From positions 1-64,000 of the forward strand of contig DWWP01000004.1 of assembly GCA_019119635.1 (NCBI GenBank): a stretch of 64,000 nt of DNA, in the 5' to 3' direction. The stretch's first letter is position 1. Each line of letters starts with the position of its first letter. Origin of the DNA: Candidatus Dietzia intestinipullorum (GTDB lineage Bacteria; Actinomycetota; Actinomycetes; Mycobacteriales; Mycobacteriaceae). Below the pieces are notes generated by a model. The model was not told the DNA's origin, ran no database searches, and worked only from the letters and a program-made list of their open reading frames with translations. A program made the translations under genes and the position numbers. This document shows positions 34,335 through 42,151 of this stretch, piece by piece.

Positions 34335-37204
34335 CGGGTCGCCTCCTCGTGCTCGGGGCTGTCCGGTTCACCGTCGGGCACCAGTTCGGCGCCCCGGCCC
34401 GCGCCGAGGGTGTTGAACGCGGTCATCACCAGGCCGAGCACCCCGGCGAAGACGCCGAGGTCGAACAGCAGCGCACTGGTGAGGTGCTGGCCGAGGAGGT
34501 ACCCGTGGGCGGGCTCGAGGAAGTGCCCGAGCGCGTAGCCGCCGACGCCGGTGAGGCCGGCGAGCAGCAGCCCGCCGCCGATGAGGGTGACCGGGGTCGA
34601 CGGTTTGCTCACCGGGGAGTCGGACTCGCGGGCCAGGTAGATGAGCGCGAACGCGCACGAGGCGACCAGCGCGGCGATGAACCCGCCGCCGGGCTCGTTG
34701 TGGCCGCGCCACAGCAGGATGACCGAGAGCGCCGCCAGCACCGGGGCGACGCCGAGCGCGAGCAGGCGCAGGGGCGCGGTGTTGCGGGTGGAGTCGGCGA
34801 GGGCCTCCGCGGCGGCGCTTCCCGCCGGCGCCCTGCCGGGGGCCGGTCGCGGAGGCTCCGCGGGCGCGGCCCGGACCGACCCGAGCACGGCGAGGATCGC
34901 AATGCCGGCCACGCCGAGAACCGAGACCTCGCCGAAGGTGTCGAGCGCACGGAACTCCACGAGGATGGTGTTGACGACGTTGCTGCCGCCGGTGATCTCG
35001 GGCCCCTGCTCGAGGAGGTACATGCCGATCGGGGAGCGTTCCCGACGGCCCGCGAAGACCAGGACGGCGGCGGTGGCCGCGATCCCGGAGGCCAGTCCGA
35101 GCGCGATGCCGGCGGTGCGCCGGGTCCGCGACGGCGCGATGAAGTCGCGGGGCAGGTGACGCAGGACCAGCATGAACACGATGATCGTGAGCGCCTCGAC
35201 CAGCAGCTGCGTGAGCCCCACGTCGGGTGCGCCGAGGGCGAAGATCTGGATGGTCACGGCGATGCCCGCCGCCGAGAGCAACACGACCGCGGCGATGCGC
35301 GACCGCGCGGTGCACAGGCCGATGACCGCCACCACGACGACCAGGAGCAGCACCACGTCCACGGTGCGGGTCTGATCGCCGACCATGTCCGGCAGGACCG
35401 TCCCGGACGCGGCGGCCCAGGCGCCCACGCCGAGGCCGTACGCGCACACGGTGCCCATCAGCGCCCCCGCGTGGCGGGCCGGGGAATCGGAGGCGGTGGG
35501 GCGGACCAGGGCCCGGCCGGCACGGGTCGTGGACTCCACGAGGGACTCGAGCACGGTGGCACCGGAGAACGGCAGCAGCTCGCGGCCGAGTGCGCGGTTC
35601 ACCGTGCGGTGACGCCAGACGAGGAGCGCGCCGATCACGAGGATCGCCGCCGTGAGCCCCAGCTCGAGGGTGAGGCCGTGCCACAGCATCAGGTGGGTCT
35701 CGTGGCCCGGGCCGTCGACCGGCGCGGCGGTCTGCCCGATCGCCGTCATCGGGGCGTCGAGGACCCCGACCACCAGGGCGAGCGGGAGGCCGATCACCGC
35801 GGGCAGGGCGGCCGGCAGCCACAGCGGGACCGGCGCCTCGTGGACTCCGGCGGTGCCGCGGTCTCGGGAGTACACGCCGAGGAATCCGCCCATGACGATG
35901 CGCGCGCAGTACAGGACGGTGAGGATCGCGCCCACGACGGCCGCGGCGAGCAGGGCCGTGACCGCCACCGCGTGACCCCCGGCGACCGCGCCGAACGCGG
36001 TGAGCATCGACTCCTTGGACACGAACCCGAGCGTGGGCGGGACCCCGGCCATCGCCGCCGCGCCGAGCACGGTCGCGCCGAAGCTCCACGGCATCGACCG
36101 CCACACGGAGCCGATGCTGCGGATGTCCCGGGAACCGGCCTCGTGGTCGATCACGCCGACCAGCATGAACAGGCCCGACTTGAACAGGGCGTGCGCGAGC
36201 GTGTGCAGCGCGGCCGCGGCGAGCGCGGCCTGCGTGCCCACGCCGATCGCGGCGATGATCCAGCCGAGCTGGCTCACCGTCGAGTACGCCATGAGCTGCT
36301 TGAGGTCGGTCTTCTGCAGCGCGAACAGGGCCGCCATGACGGCGGTGCCCATACCCACGGAGACGAGGAGCGCGTTCCACACCGGCACCTCGTGGAAGGC
36401 CGGGGAGAACCGCATGAGCAGGAAGATCCCGGCCTTGACCACCGCCGCGGCGTGGAGGTAGGCGCTCACCGGGGTGATCGCGGCCATGGCGTCCGGCAGC
36501 CAGAAGTGGAAGGGGAACTGGGCGGACTTGGTGAACGCGGCCACCGCCACGAGCACGGCCACGGTCACGGTGAAGCCCGTGTCGGTGGCCCACACCTCGT
36601 GGCCCAGCGCCTCCGAGATCGACGTGGTGCCGGTGCGCAGCCACACGGCGACGACGGCGGCCAGCAGCACCAGGCCGCCGACGAAGGTCAGCAGGAGGGT
36701 CCGCAGGGCGGCCGGGTACGCGGGCCGGCCGGAGTTGGCGATGAGCGCGAACGACGCCAGCGACGTGAGCTCCCAGCACACGAACAGCAGCAGGAGCGAG
36801 TCGGTGAGCACCAGTCCCAGCATCGAGACCGTGAACAGGGTCATGAGCTGGAAGAAGCCGTAGTGCTGGGCCCGCTTCCCCGAGGCGGCGTCGTCCCGGT
36901 CGAGGTACGCCGTGGAGTAGATGAGCACCACCGCCCCGATCACCAGCGCGAGCACGGCGAAGAGCAGCCCGGTCGCGTCAGGGCGGAGATCGAGGGTCCA
37001 GTCGCGGGCCGGCACCCACGGGAGTCGTACGACCTCGGCGGGCGTGCCCGCCGCAGCGGAACCGACCGCCGGGACCAGTGCCGCCGCGCCGAGCAGGTAC
37101 AGCGCCGCGAGGGGCCACCCCGCCGCGCGTCCGGTGGCCCGGGTCAGCGGCCACGCCACCACGGTTGCCAGGCCGGCAGAGGCGAGCGCGAGGAGGGGGC
37201 TCAT
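34331..37204 (-). CDS. mrpA: Na+/H+ antiporter subunit A fused to subunit B
   Basis: A 957-residue fusion of MrpA and MrpB. The N-terminal 500 residues are NuoL-like with about 14 helices, including the Glu of VCWELTSLASFALIA and the Lys signature KSAQFPFHFWLPDAMAA. Next comes the MbhD/DUF4040-like region (about residues 620-690), then MrpB at the C-terminus (about residues 800-940), starting near LRLLALGVAPVLAALSV. The complex exchanges external H+ for internal Na+ and supports pH and salt tolerance. The start at ATG 37204 has AAGGAG 4 nt upstream. The reading frame continues to 38236 but the added part has no homology. It is the first gene of the six-gene operon. Confidence 0.96.
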   Translation of the reverse strand: MSPLLALASAGLATVVAWPLTRATGRAAGWPLAALYLLGAAALVPAVGSAAAGTPAEVVRLPWVPARDWTLDLRPDATGLLFAVLALVIGAVVLIYSTAYLDRDDAASGKRAQHYGFFQLMTLFTVSMLGLVLTDSLLLLFVCWELTSLASFALIANSGRPAYPAALRTLLLTFVGGLVLLAAVVAVWLRTGTTSISEALGHEVWATDTGFTVTVAVLVAVAAFTKSAQFPFHFWLPDAMAAITPVSAYLHAAAVVKAGIFLLMRFSPAFHEVPVWNALLVSVGMGTAVMAALFALQKTDLKQLMAYSTVSQLGWIIAAIGVGTQAALAAAALHTLAHALFKSGLFMLVGVIDHEAGSRDIRSIGSVWRSMPWSFGATVLGAAAMAGVPPTLGFVSKESMLTAFGAVAGGHAVAVTALLAAAVVGAILTVLYCARIVMGGFLGVYSRDRGTAGVHEAPVPLWLPAALPAVIGLPLALVVGVLDAPMTAIGQTAAPVDGPGHETHLMLWHGLTLELGLTAAILVIGALLVWRHRTVNRALGRELLPFSGATVLESLVESTTRAGRALVRPTASDSPARHAGALMGTVCAYGLGVGAWAAASGTVLPDMVGDQTRTVDVVLLLVVVVAVIGLCTARSRIAAVVLLSAAGIAVTIQIFALGAPDVGLTQLLVEALTIIVFMLVLRHLPRDFIAPSRTRRTAGIALGLASGIAATAAVLVFAGRRERSPIGMYLLEQGPEITGGSNVVNTILVEFRALDTFGEVSVLGVAGIAILAVLGSVRAAPAEPPRPAPGRAPAGSAAAEALADSTRNTAPLRLLALGVAPVLAALSVILLWRGHNEPGGGFIAALVASCAFALIYLARESDSPVSKPSTPVTLIGGGLLLAGLTGVGGYALGHFLEPAHGYLLGQHLTSALLFDLGVFAGVLGLVMTAFNTLGAGRGAELVPDGEPDSPEHEEATR

Positions 37205-37351
37205 GGCTCCTTCCTGCGGAGGTCGGGAACGGGCTGGCAGGCGCGGTGTGCTCGCGGGTGGGGAGAGTTTATCAACCGGCTCCGACGGCAATCCCGAGGC
37301 GTGCCGGGTGACCTGCGGGAACGGCGGCGACGTGCGATTAGCATCCCCGGC

Positions 37352-38755
37352 ATGAACCCCTCGGACACCGGTGACGACACGGAATCCGACCCGCCCACGG
37401 ACGTCCTGCCGGTCAGCGAGCCGGCCACGCGGCGCCCGGGGCCCGGCCTCGCGCGACGGCTCGTCGGGCTGGCGCTCATCGTGCTGCCGCTGGTGCTCGC
37501 CGCGCTCTGGGCGGTCGTGGGGCCGGCGCCGCAGCCCGAGGAGGCGGGACCCACGACAGGGGGCCCGCTCCGCTCTGCGCTGTCGGACGCCTCCGCGAAC
37601 TCGTCGTTCACCGCGGCCGGCACCGAGCGGCTCCGTGAGGGCTCGGCCGAGCTGGCCGACGGCGCGGAGGAGATGCGCACGGGCGGTCAGCAGCTCGCCA
37701 CCGGGATGGATCAGCTCCAGGCCGGGATGGGCGAGGCCGGATCCGGGGCGCAGGAGGTCGCCGGCGGGGTCCGCGAGGTGGTCGGCGCCGTCCGGGGCGT
37801 CGCCGTGATCCAGGGCCAGGTGTCGACGGCGATCGACGACGCACTGGGGCGACTGGAGGGCGACGAGCCCGGGACCGTCCGCGCCCGCGAGGCGCTCACC
37901 GGGCTCCGCGACCAGCTCGCGGTGCAGGGGATGGACCAGGCCACGCTCAGCGACCTCGACCGGCTCGAGGGCGGCGCCGACGAGCTCGCCCGTCAGCTCT
38001 CCGCGCCCGGCGCCGAACTGCGCGACGGTATCTACGAGGCGACCCGCGGCTCCCACGAACTGCGCGACGGGGCGGCCGCGCTCGCGGACGGCGCCGCCGA
38101 ACTGCGTGACGGGGCGGTCGGGGTGGACGACTCCGCGACCCGCACCCAGGATGCGGTCGGCCGGGCCGGCAGCGCGCTCGCCGTCGAGCAGGGCGATGCC
38201 GGCGCCGCCGCCGCGGATGCCGCCGAGGACACCCAACGCCGCACCTCCGCCGGGGTCCTCGGGGTGGCTGCCGCCGCCGTGCTCGGCGCCCTGCTCGTGC
38301 AGCTGGTCCGCCGGCCCGGATCGCCGGTCGCCGAGTCGGCGCTCGCGCTGGCGCTGCTCACCGCCGGCCTGTCGGCCTGGGCGCTGGCCACGGCGGAGGC
38401 GCCGTCCGTGCTGCGGTCCGCCGCGGTGGTGGGGGTGGTCGGCCTCGTCGTCGTCGCCTCCACGGCCCTGTGGCGCGCCCTTATCGCCGTGGCCGGCCCC
38501 TGGCCCGGGAGGATCGTGTCCGCGGCCGTGGCGGCCGCGTCGATCGGGGCGGCGTGGTGGGTGTGGGTCGCCGGCAGCGCCCCGTCGGCGGTCACGACGG
38601 CGACCTCGGGCAGCACCACCGGCCAGGGCACGGCGGCGCTCGACTCACTCCTGCTGGCCGGCCCGGATCCCGTGGTGTGGGCCGGGGCCGCCGTCCTGCT
38701 CGCCGTCGCGGTGTTCTCGACGCTCGCCGCCCGCGTGGCCGGGCCCCGGCCCTGA
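37352..38755 (+). CDS. Membrane protein with YhgE-like ELxxGA repeats
   Basis: A 467-residue protein with a cytosolic N-terminus, one membrane helix (about residues 35-57), an extracytoplasmic domain (residues 60-305), and five or six C-terminal helices (from about residue 310). The outer domain has heptad-like repeats of the form ELADGAEEM, QLATGMDQL, QEVAGGVREV, ELRDGAAAL, which match the pattern of YhgE/Pip outer domains (phage receptor and secretion-linked family). It starts at ATG 37352 and is divergent from mrpA. Function is unknown; it may be a cell-envelope protein. The TM count is an estimate. Confidence 0.7.
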   Translation: MNPSDTGDDTESDPPTDVLPVSEPATRRPGPGLARRLVGLALIVLPLVLAALWAVVGPAPQPEEAGPTTGGPLRSALSDASANSSFTAAGTERLREGSAELADGAEEMRTGGQQLATGMDQLQAGMGEAGSGAQEVAGGVREVVGAVRGVAVIQGQVSTAIDDALGRLEGDEPGTVRAREALTGLRDQLAVQGMDQATLSDLDRLEGGADELARQLSAPGAELRDGIYEATRGSHELRDGAAALADGAAELRDGAVGVDDSATRTQDAVGRAGSALAVEQGDAGAAAADAAEDTQRRTSAGVLGVAAAAVLGALLVQLVRRPGSPVAESALALALLTAGLSAWALATAEAPSVLRSAAVVGVVGLVVVASTALWRALIAVAGPWPGRIVSAAVAAASIGAAWWVWVAGSAPSAVTTATSGSTTGQGTAALDSLLLAGPDPVVWAGAAVLLAVAVFSTLAARVAGPRP

Positions 38756-38790
38756 GCACGGACGACCCTGACCACCGCCCGGGCGAGTGC

Positions 38791-40899
38791 CTACTCGAGC
38801 CCGCGCTTGGTCCAGCCCTCCACGCCGGCGGCGGCCTCGACGGGATCGTCCACGCCGCCGTCGGTGAGCATGGGGATGTCGAAGACGAACTCGGGGATCG
38901 CAAAGGCGTCCACCAGCGTCCGGGCCCGGCCCGCGAGCTTGGTGCACAGCCGGTTGCGCGCGGCCGTGGCCGCCTTGGTGCGCTCCGTGGTCAGGCGGTT
39001 GTGCTCGAGGAACCAGCCCTTGTCGTGCTCCACGATGTCCAGGACGTAGAGGTCGCAGAGCATGCCCAGCACCTCCTTGGCCTCCGGGTCCTCGCACGCG
39101 TCCACCGCCTCGGCGAAGCGGGCGAACACCCAGCTGTCCATGTGCGCGCGGCCGGTGTGCAGCAGGTGGTCCTGCGCCGAGTTGAACACCTTGAAGGCCG
39201 CTGAGCCGTCGTCGCTGTCCTGCGCCTTGCGCAGGCGCCGGGCGACCGTCTCCAGCAGGTGTTCCTCGCGGTCCACCAGCAGCTCCAGCTGGTTGCCGCG
39301 ATCCAGGATGTCGGTGTGCTCGCGGTCGGTCACCGAGTCGATGAGCTTCTGCCACAGGGTCGACGCGCGGGTCTTCTCCTGCACGACCTCCGCGACCGTG
39401 TTGAGGGCGAACGACACGGTCTCGCGCTGGTCCATGTCGCCGAACTCGGCGGCGTAGGCGCCCAGGAGCTCCTTGCCGACGAGCTGCGTGAGCACCACGT
39501 TGTCGCCCTCGAAGGTCGAGAAGACGTCGCAGTCCTTGCGCATCTCGGTGAGCCGGTTCTCCGACATGTAGCCGGCGCCGCCGCAGGCCAGGCGGGCCTC
39601 GGAGATGGCGTCGTTGGCGAACCCGGACACCGTGGCCTTGATCCCGGCGGCGTGCGCCTCCATCTCGCGACGGCGGACGGTGTCGAACGCGTCGGGATCC
39701 CTCTCGAACTCGTCGAGCTCGGCGATGATCGCGTTCTGCGCGCACGCGTACGCGTACGCCCGCGCCACCCGCGGCATCAGCCGCCGCTGGTGCTCGCGGT
39801 ACTCGAGCAGCGGGATCCCCTTACCGGTGTCCGGGTGGTCGAACTGCCGGCGCACCAGCCCGTACCGCACGGCCGTGGCCAGCGCGGTGCGGGCCGTCGC
39901 GCCCGAGGCCGCGCCCACGGACACCCGGCCGCGGATCAGCGTGCCGAGCATGGTGAAGAACCGGGCGCCGACGGAGTCGATGGGCGAGGAGTAGTTTCCC
40001 TCCGCGTCGACCGCGCCGAACCGGTCCAGGAGCGCCTGGCGGGGGACCCGCACGTGGTCGAAGAGGATGCGGCCGTTGTCCACCCCGAGCAGGCCGCCCT
40101 TGTGGCCGTGGTCGGTGAGCGTGACCCCGGGCATCGCCTCCCCGGACGCGTCACGGATCGGCACGAGCAGGCAGTGGACGCCGTGGCCCACGTCCTCGCC
40201 GTCCTCCCCGGGCGTGATGAGCTGGGCGAACACCGCGGCCAGCCGGCCGTCGCGACCGGCGTTGCCGATGTAGGCCTTCTCCGAGCTCGGTGTGGGGGAG
40301 TGGACCACGAACTCCCCGGTCTCCGGGTCGAAGGTCGCCGTGGTCTCGAGGTTCTGGACATCCGAGCCCTGGCCGAGCTCGGTCATGGCGAAGCAGCCCA
40401 GCAGGTCGAGGGACATCACGTCCGGCAGGTACTTCGCCCGGGTCTCGGCGTTGCCGAGGTTGGCGATCGCCCCGCCGAACAGGCCCCACTGCACGCCGGC
40501 CTTGACCATGACGGACAGGTCCAGGTGGCCGAGCATCTCGAACGAGGTGAGCACGCCACCCGTGTCGCCCTGCCCGCCGTCCTCGACCGGGAATCCGCGA
40601 TCGGGCATCCCGGACTCGGCGAGTCGCTTGAGCTGGGCCAGGACGTGCTCCCGGTGCTCCTCCATGCTCAGCCCGATGGGGTTGAGCATGTCGGGCGTCA
40701 TGGCAGCGCGGGTGTGCTCGCGCGCCTGCGCCCAGTGGCCGTCGAGGACCTTCTGCAGGCCCGCGGCGAGTGCGGTGTCCCCGGGGCCGGCGGGGCCGGT
40801 GACCCGGCCGTAGTCCGGCCGGCCGGCGGGGGACGCGCCCGGTGCGCTCGAGGCGTCGGCGGAGGTGGTGGAGCTCGGGGCGTCGGTCTCAGAGATCAT
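38791..40899 (-). CDS. Acyl-CoA dehydrogenase/oxidase (ACOX-like, long form)
   Basis: A 702-residue acyl-CoA oxidase/dehydrogenase, longer than ordinary acyl-CoA dehydrogenases (about 380-400 residues). The N-terminal part has the FAD-contact motif CFAMTELGQGSDVQNLETTA (about residues 170-189), and the middle and C-terminal parts follow the ACOX layout (e.g. RRQFDHP, ACGGAGYM, FSTFEGDNVVLTQ). The end, KRGLE, is not a peroxisomal signal. It probably catalyses the first step of beta-oxidation of long-chain or branched acyl-CoA. The catalytic Glu is presumably in the FEGDNVVLTQLV region (about residues 455-466). It starts at ATG 40899. The gene is unlinked to other beta-oxidation genes here except FadH at 13374. 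Confidence 0.92.
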   Translation of the reverse strand: MISETDAPSSTTSADASSAPGASPAGRPDYGRVTGPAGPGDTALAAGLQKVLDGHWAQAREHTRAAMTPDMLNPIGLSMEEHREHVLAQLKRLAESGMPDRGFPVEDGGQGDTGGVLTSFEMLGHLDLSVMVKAGVQWGLFGGAIANLGNAETRAKYLPDVMSLDLLGCFAMTELGQGSDVQNLETTATFDPETGEFVVHSPTPSSEKAYIGNAGRDGRLAAVFAQLITPGEDGEDVGHGVHCLLVPIRDASGEAMPGVTLTDHGHKGGLLGVDNGRILFDHVRVPRQALLDRFGAVDAEGNYSSPIDSVGARFFTMLGTLIRGRVSVGAASGATARTALATAVRYGLVRRQFDHPDTGKGIPLLEYREHQRRLMPRVARAYAYACAQNAIIAELDEFERDPDAFDTVRRREMEAHAAGIKATVSGFANDAISEARLACGGAGYMSENRLTEMRKDCDVFSTFEGDNVVLTQLVGKELLGAYAAEFGDMDQRETVSFALNTVAEVVQEKTRASTLWQKLIDSVTDREHTDILDRGNQLELLVDREEHLLETVARRLRKAQDSDDGSAAFKVFNSAQDHLLHTGRAHMDSWVFARFAEAVDACEDPEAKEVLGMLCDLYVLDIVEHDKGWFLEHNRLTTERTKAATAARNRLCTKLAGRARTLVDAFAIPEFVFDIPMLTDGGVDDPVEAAAGVEGWTKRGLE

Positions 40900-40980
40900 A
40901 CCCCGACTCTACGGAGCGTCGACGGGTGTGTGTACCGCCTCGCGCGTTCTGCGCGGGCGAGCGCTTCCGGTGAAACGTGT

Positions 40981-41013
40981 GAGGTCCCGGACCACCTGGT
41001 GATCCGGGACCTC
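40981..41013 (-). terminator. Terminator of tRNA-Pro
   Basis: GAGGTCCCGGA (40981-40991) and TCCGGGACCTC (41003-41013) form a perfect 11-bp stem with an 11-nt loop, starting 6 nt after the 3' end of tRNA-Pro (minus strand). The U-run is weak. Confidence 0.75.
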
Positions 41014-41019
41014 GATTTG

Positions 41020-41093
<74 letters not shown>

Positions 41094-41145
41094 GGGGACA
41101 ACGAGGGATACTCTAACGCCCCGCCCGGCGATTCGCGAAACCGGG

Positions 41146-42123
41146 TCAGGCCGGGACGGGCACGAGCTCCTGCAGCGGCTCGGCGGGGACGCGCGAGCCG
41201 TCGTCCCCGCCGCCGGGGGCGGCCACCAGCTCGAGCAGCGTCGCCTCGGGGCGACAGAAGGTGCGCACCGGGACGAACGGGGAGGTGCCGAGGCCCGCGG
41301 ACACGTGCAGCACCAGGTTGCGGCCCCATGCGGAGGGGCCCTTGACCCGCGACCGGTCGATCCCGCAGTTGGTGACGATCGCGCCCGTGGGCAGACACAG
41401 TTGCCCCCCGTGCGTGTGGCCGGCCACCGCGAGGTCGTAACCATCGGCGTCGAACCGGTCCAGGACCCGCGGCTCGGGCGCGTGCACCATGCCGACCCGC
41501 AGATCGAACGCCGGGCCGGCCGGGCCGGAGATCTCCGAGTACCGATCGCGTCCGATGTGCGGGTCGTCCACGCCCGCCACCAGGACGCTGCGCCCGTCCA
41601 CGGCGATCTCCGTGCGGCGGTGGGTGGCGTCCACCCAGCCGCGCTCGGAGAACGCGGCCCGCAGGTCCCGCCACGGCAGGGGCTCTGTCGAGTGCTTCTT
41701 GGTCCCCAGGCCGAGGTAGGGCAGGGGGTTCCTGGGGGCGGGCGCGTAGTAGTCGTTGGAGCCGAAGACGAAGGCCCCCGGCAGGCCCAGCAGAGGGTCG
41801 AGTGCCTGGACGACGGACGGCACGGCGCGGTCGCTCGAGAGGTTGTCCCCCGTGTTGAGCACGAGGTCCGGCTCGAGGCGGGCGAGCGCGGAGACGAACC
41901 GCTGCTTGAGCCGCTGCCCCGGCATCATGTGCAGGTCGGAGACATGCAGGAGGGTCAGCGGCTGCGCTCCGGGCGCGAGCAGCGGGAGCGTGTGCCGGCG
42001 CACGGTGAAGGCGTTGCGCTCCCAGCCGGTGGCGTAGACGGTCCCGGCCACGGCGGCCCCGGCGAGGACTGCCGCCGCGCGGGCGGGGGAGGTCAGGGCG
42101 CTGGTGCGGGGTCGACGGTCCAT
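41146..42123 (-). CDS. Calcineurin-like metallophosphoesterase (Rv3683-like)
   Basis: A 325-residue metallophosphoesterase with an N-terminal signal or anchor helix (about residues 12-32). The metal-binding motifs are present: DLHM (residue 64 region, D-x-H), GDNLSSD (GDxxx), GSNDYY (GNHD-like, but Asn-Asp), and GHTHGGQ (GHxH). The order fits the class that acts on phospholipid headgroups or nucleotides at the membrane. It is on the same strand and 29 nt after the penicillin-binding protein, as in M. tuberculosis Rv3682-Rv3683. Substrate is unknown. Confidence 0.9.
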   Translation of the reverse strand: MDRRPRTSALTSPARAAAVLAGAAVAGTVYATGWERNAFTVRRHTLPLLAPGAQPLTLLHVSDLHMMPGQRLKQRFVSALARLEPDLVLNTGDNLSSDRAVPSVVQALDPLLGLPGAFVFGSNDYYAPAPRNPLPYLGLGTKKHSTEPLPWRDLRAAFSERGWVDATHRRTEIAVDGRSVLVAGVDDPHIGRDRYSEISGPAGPAFDLRVGMVHAPEPRVLDRFDADGYDLAVAGHTHGGQLCLPTGAIVTNCGIDRSRVKGPSAWGRNLVLHVSAGLGTSPFVPVRTFCRPEATLLELVAAPGGGDDGSRVPAEPLQELVPVPA

Positions 42124-42151
42124 CCGGTCAGTCTACCGGCGGCGGAATCGG

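Noticed and set aside
34349..38755. A 4.4-kb plus-strand open frame (1468 codons)
   Set aside because: Only its 3' part from 37352 looks like a protein; the rest is antisense to mrpA, with composition of a high-GC shadow frame.
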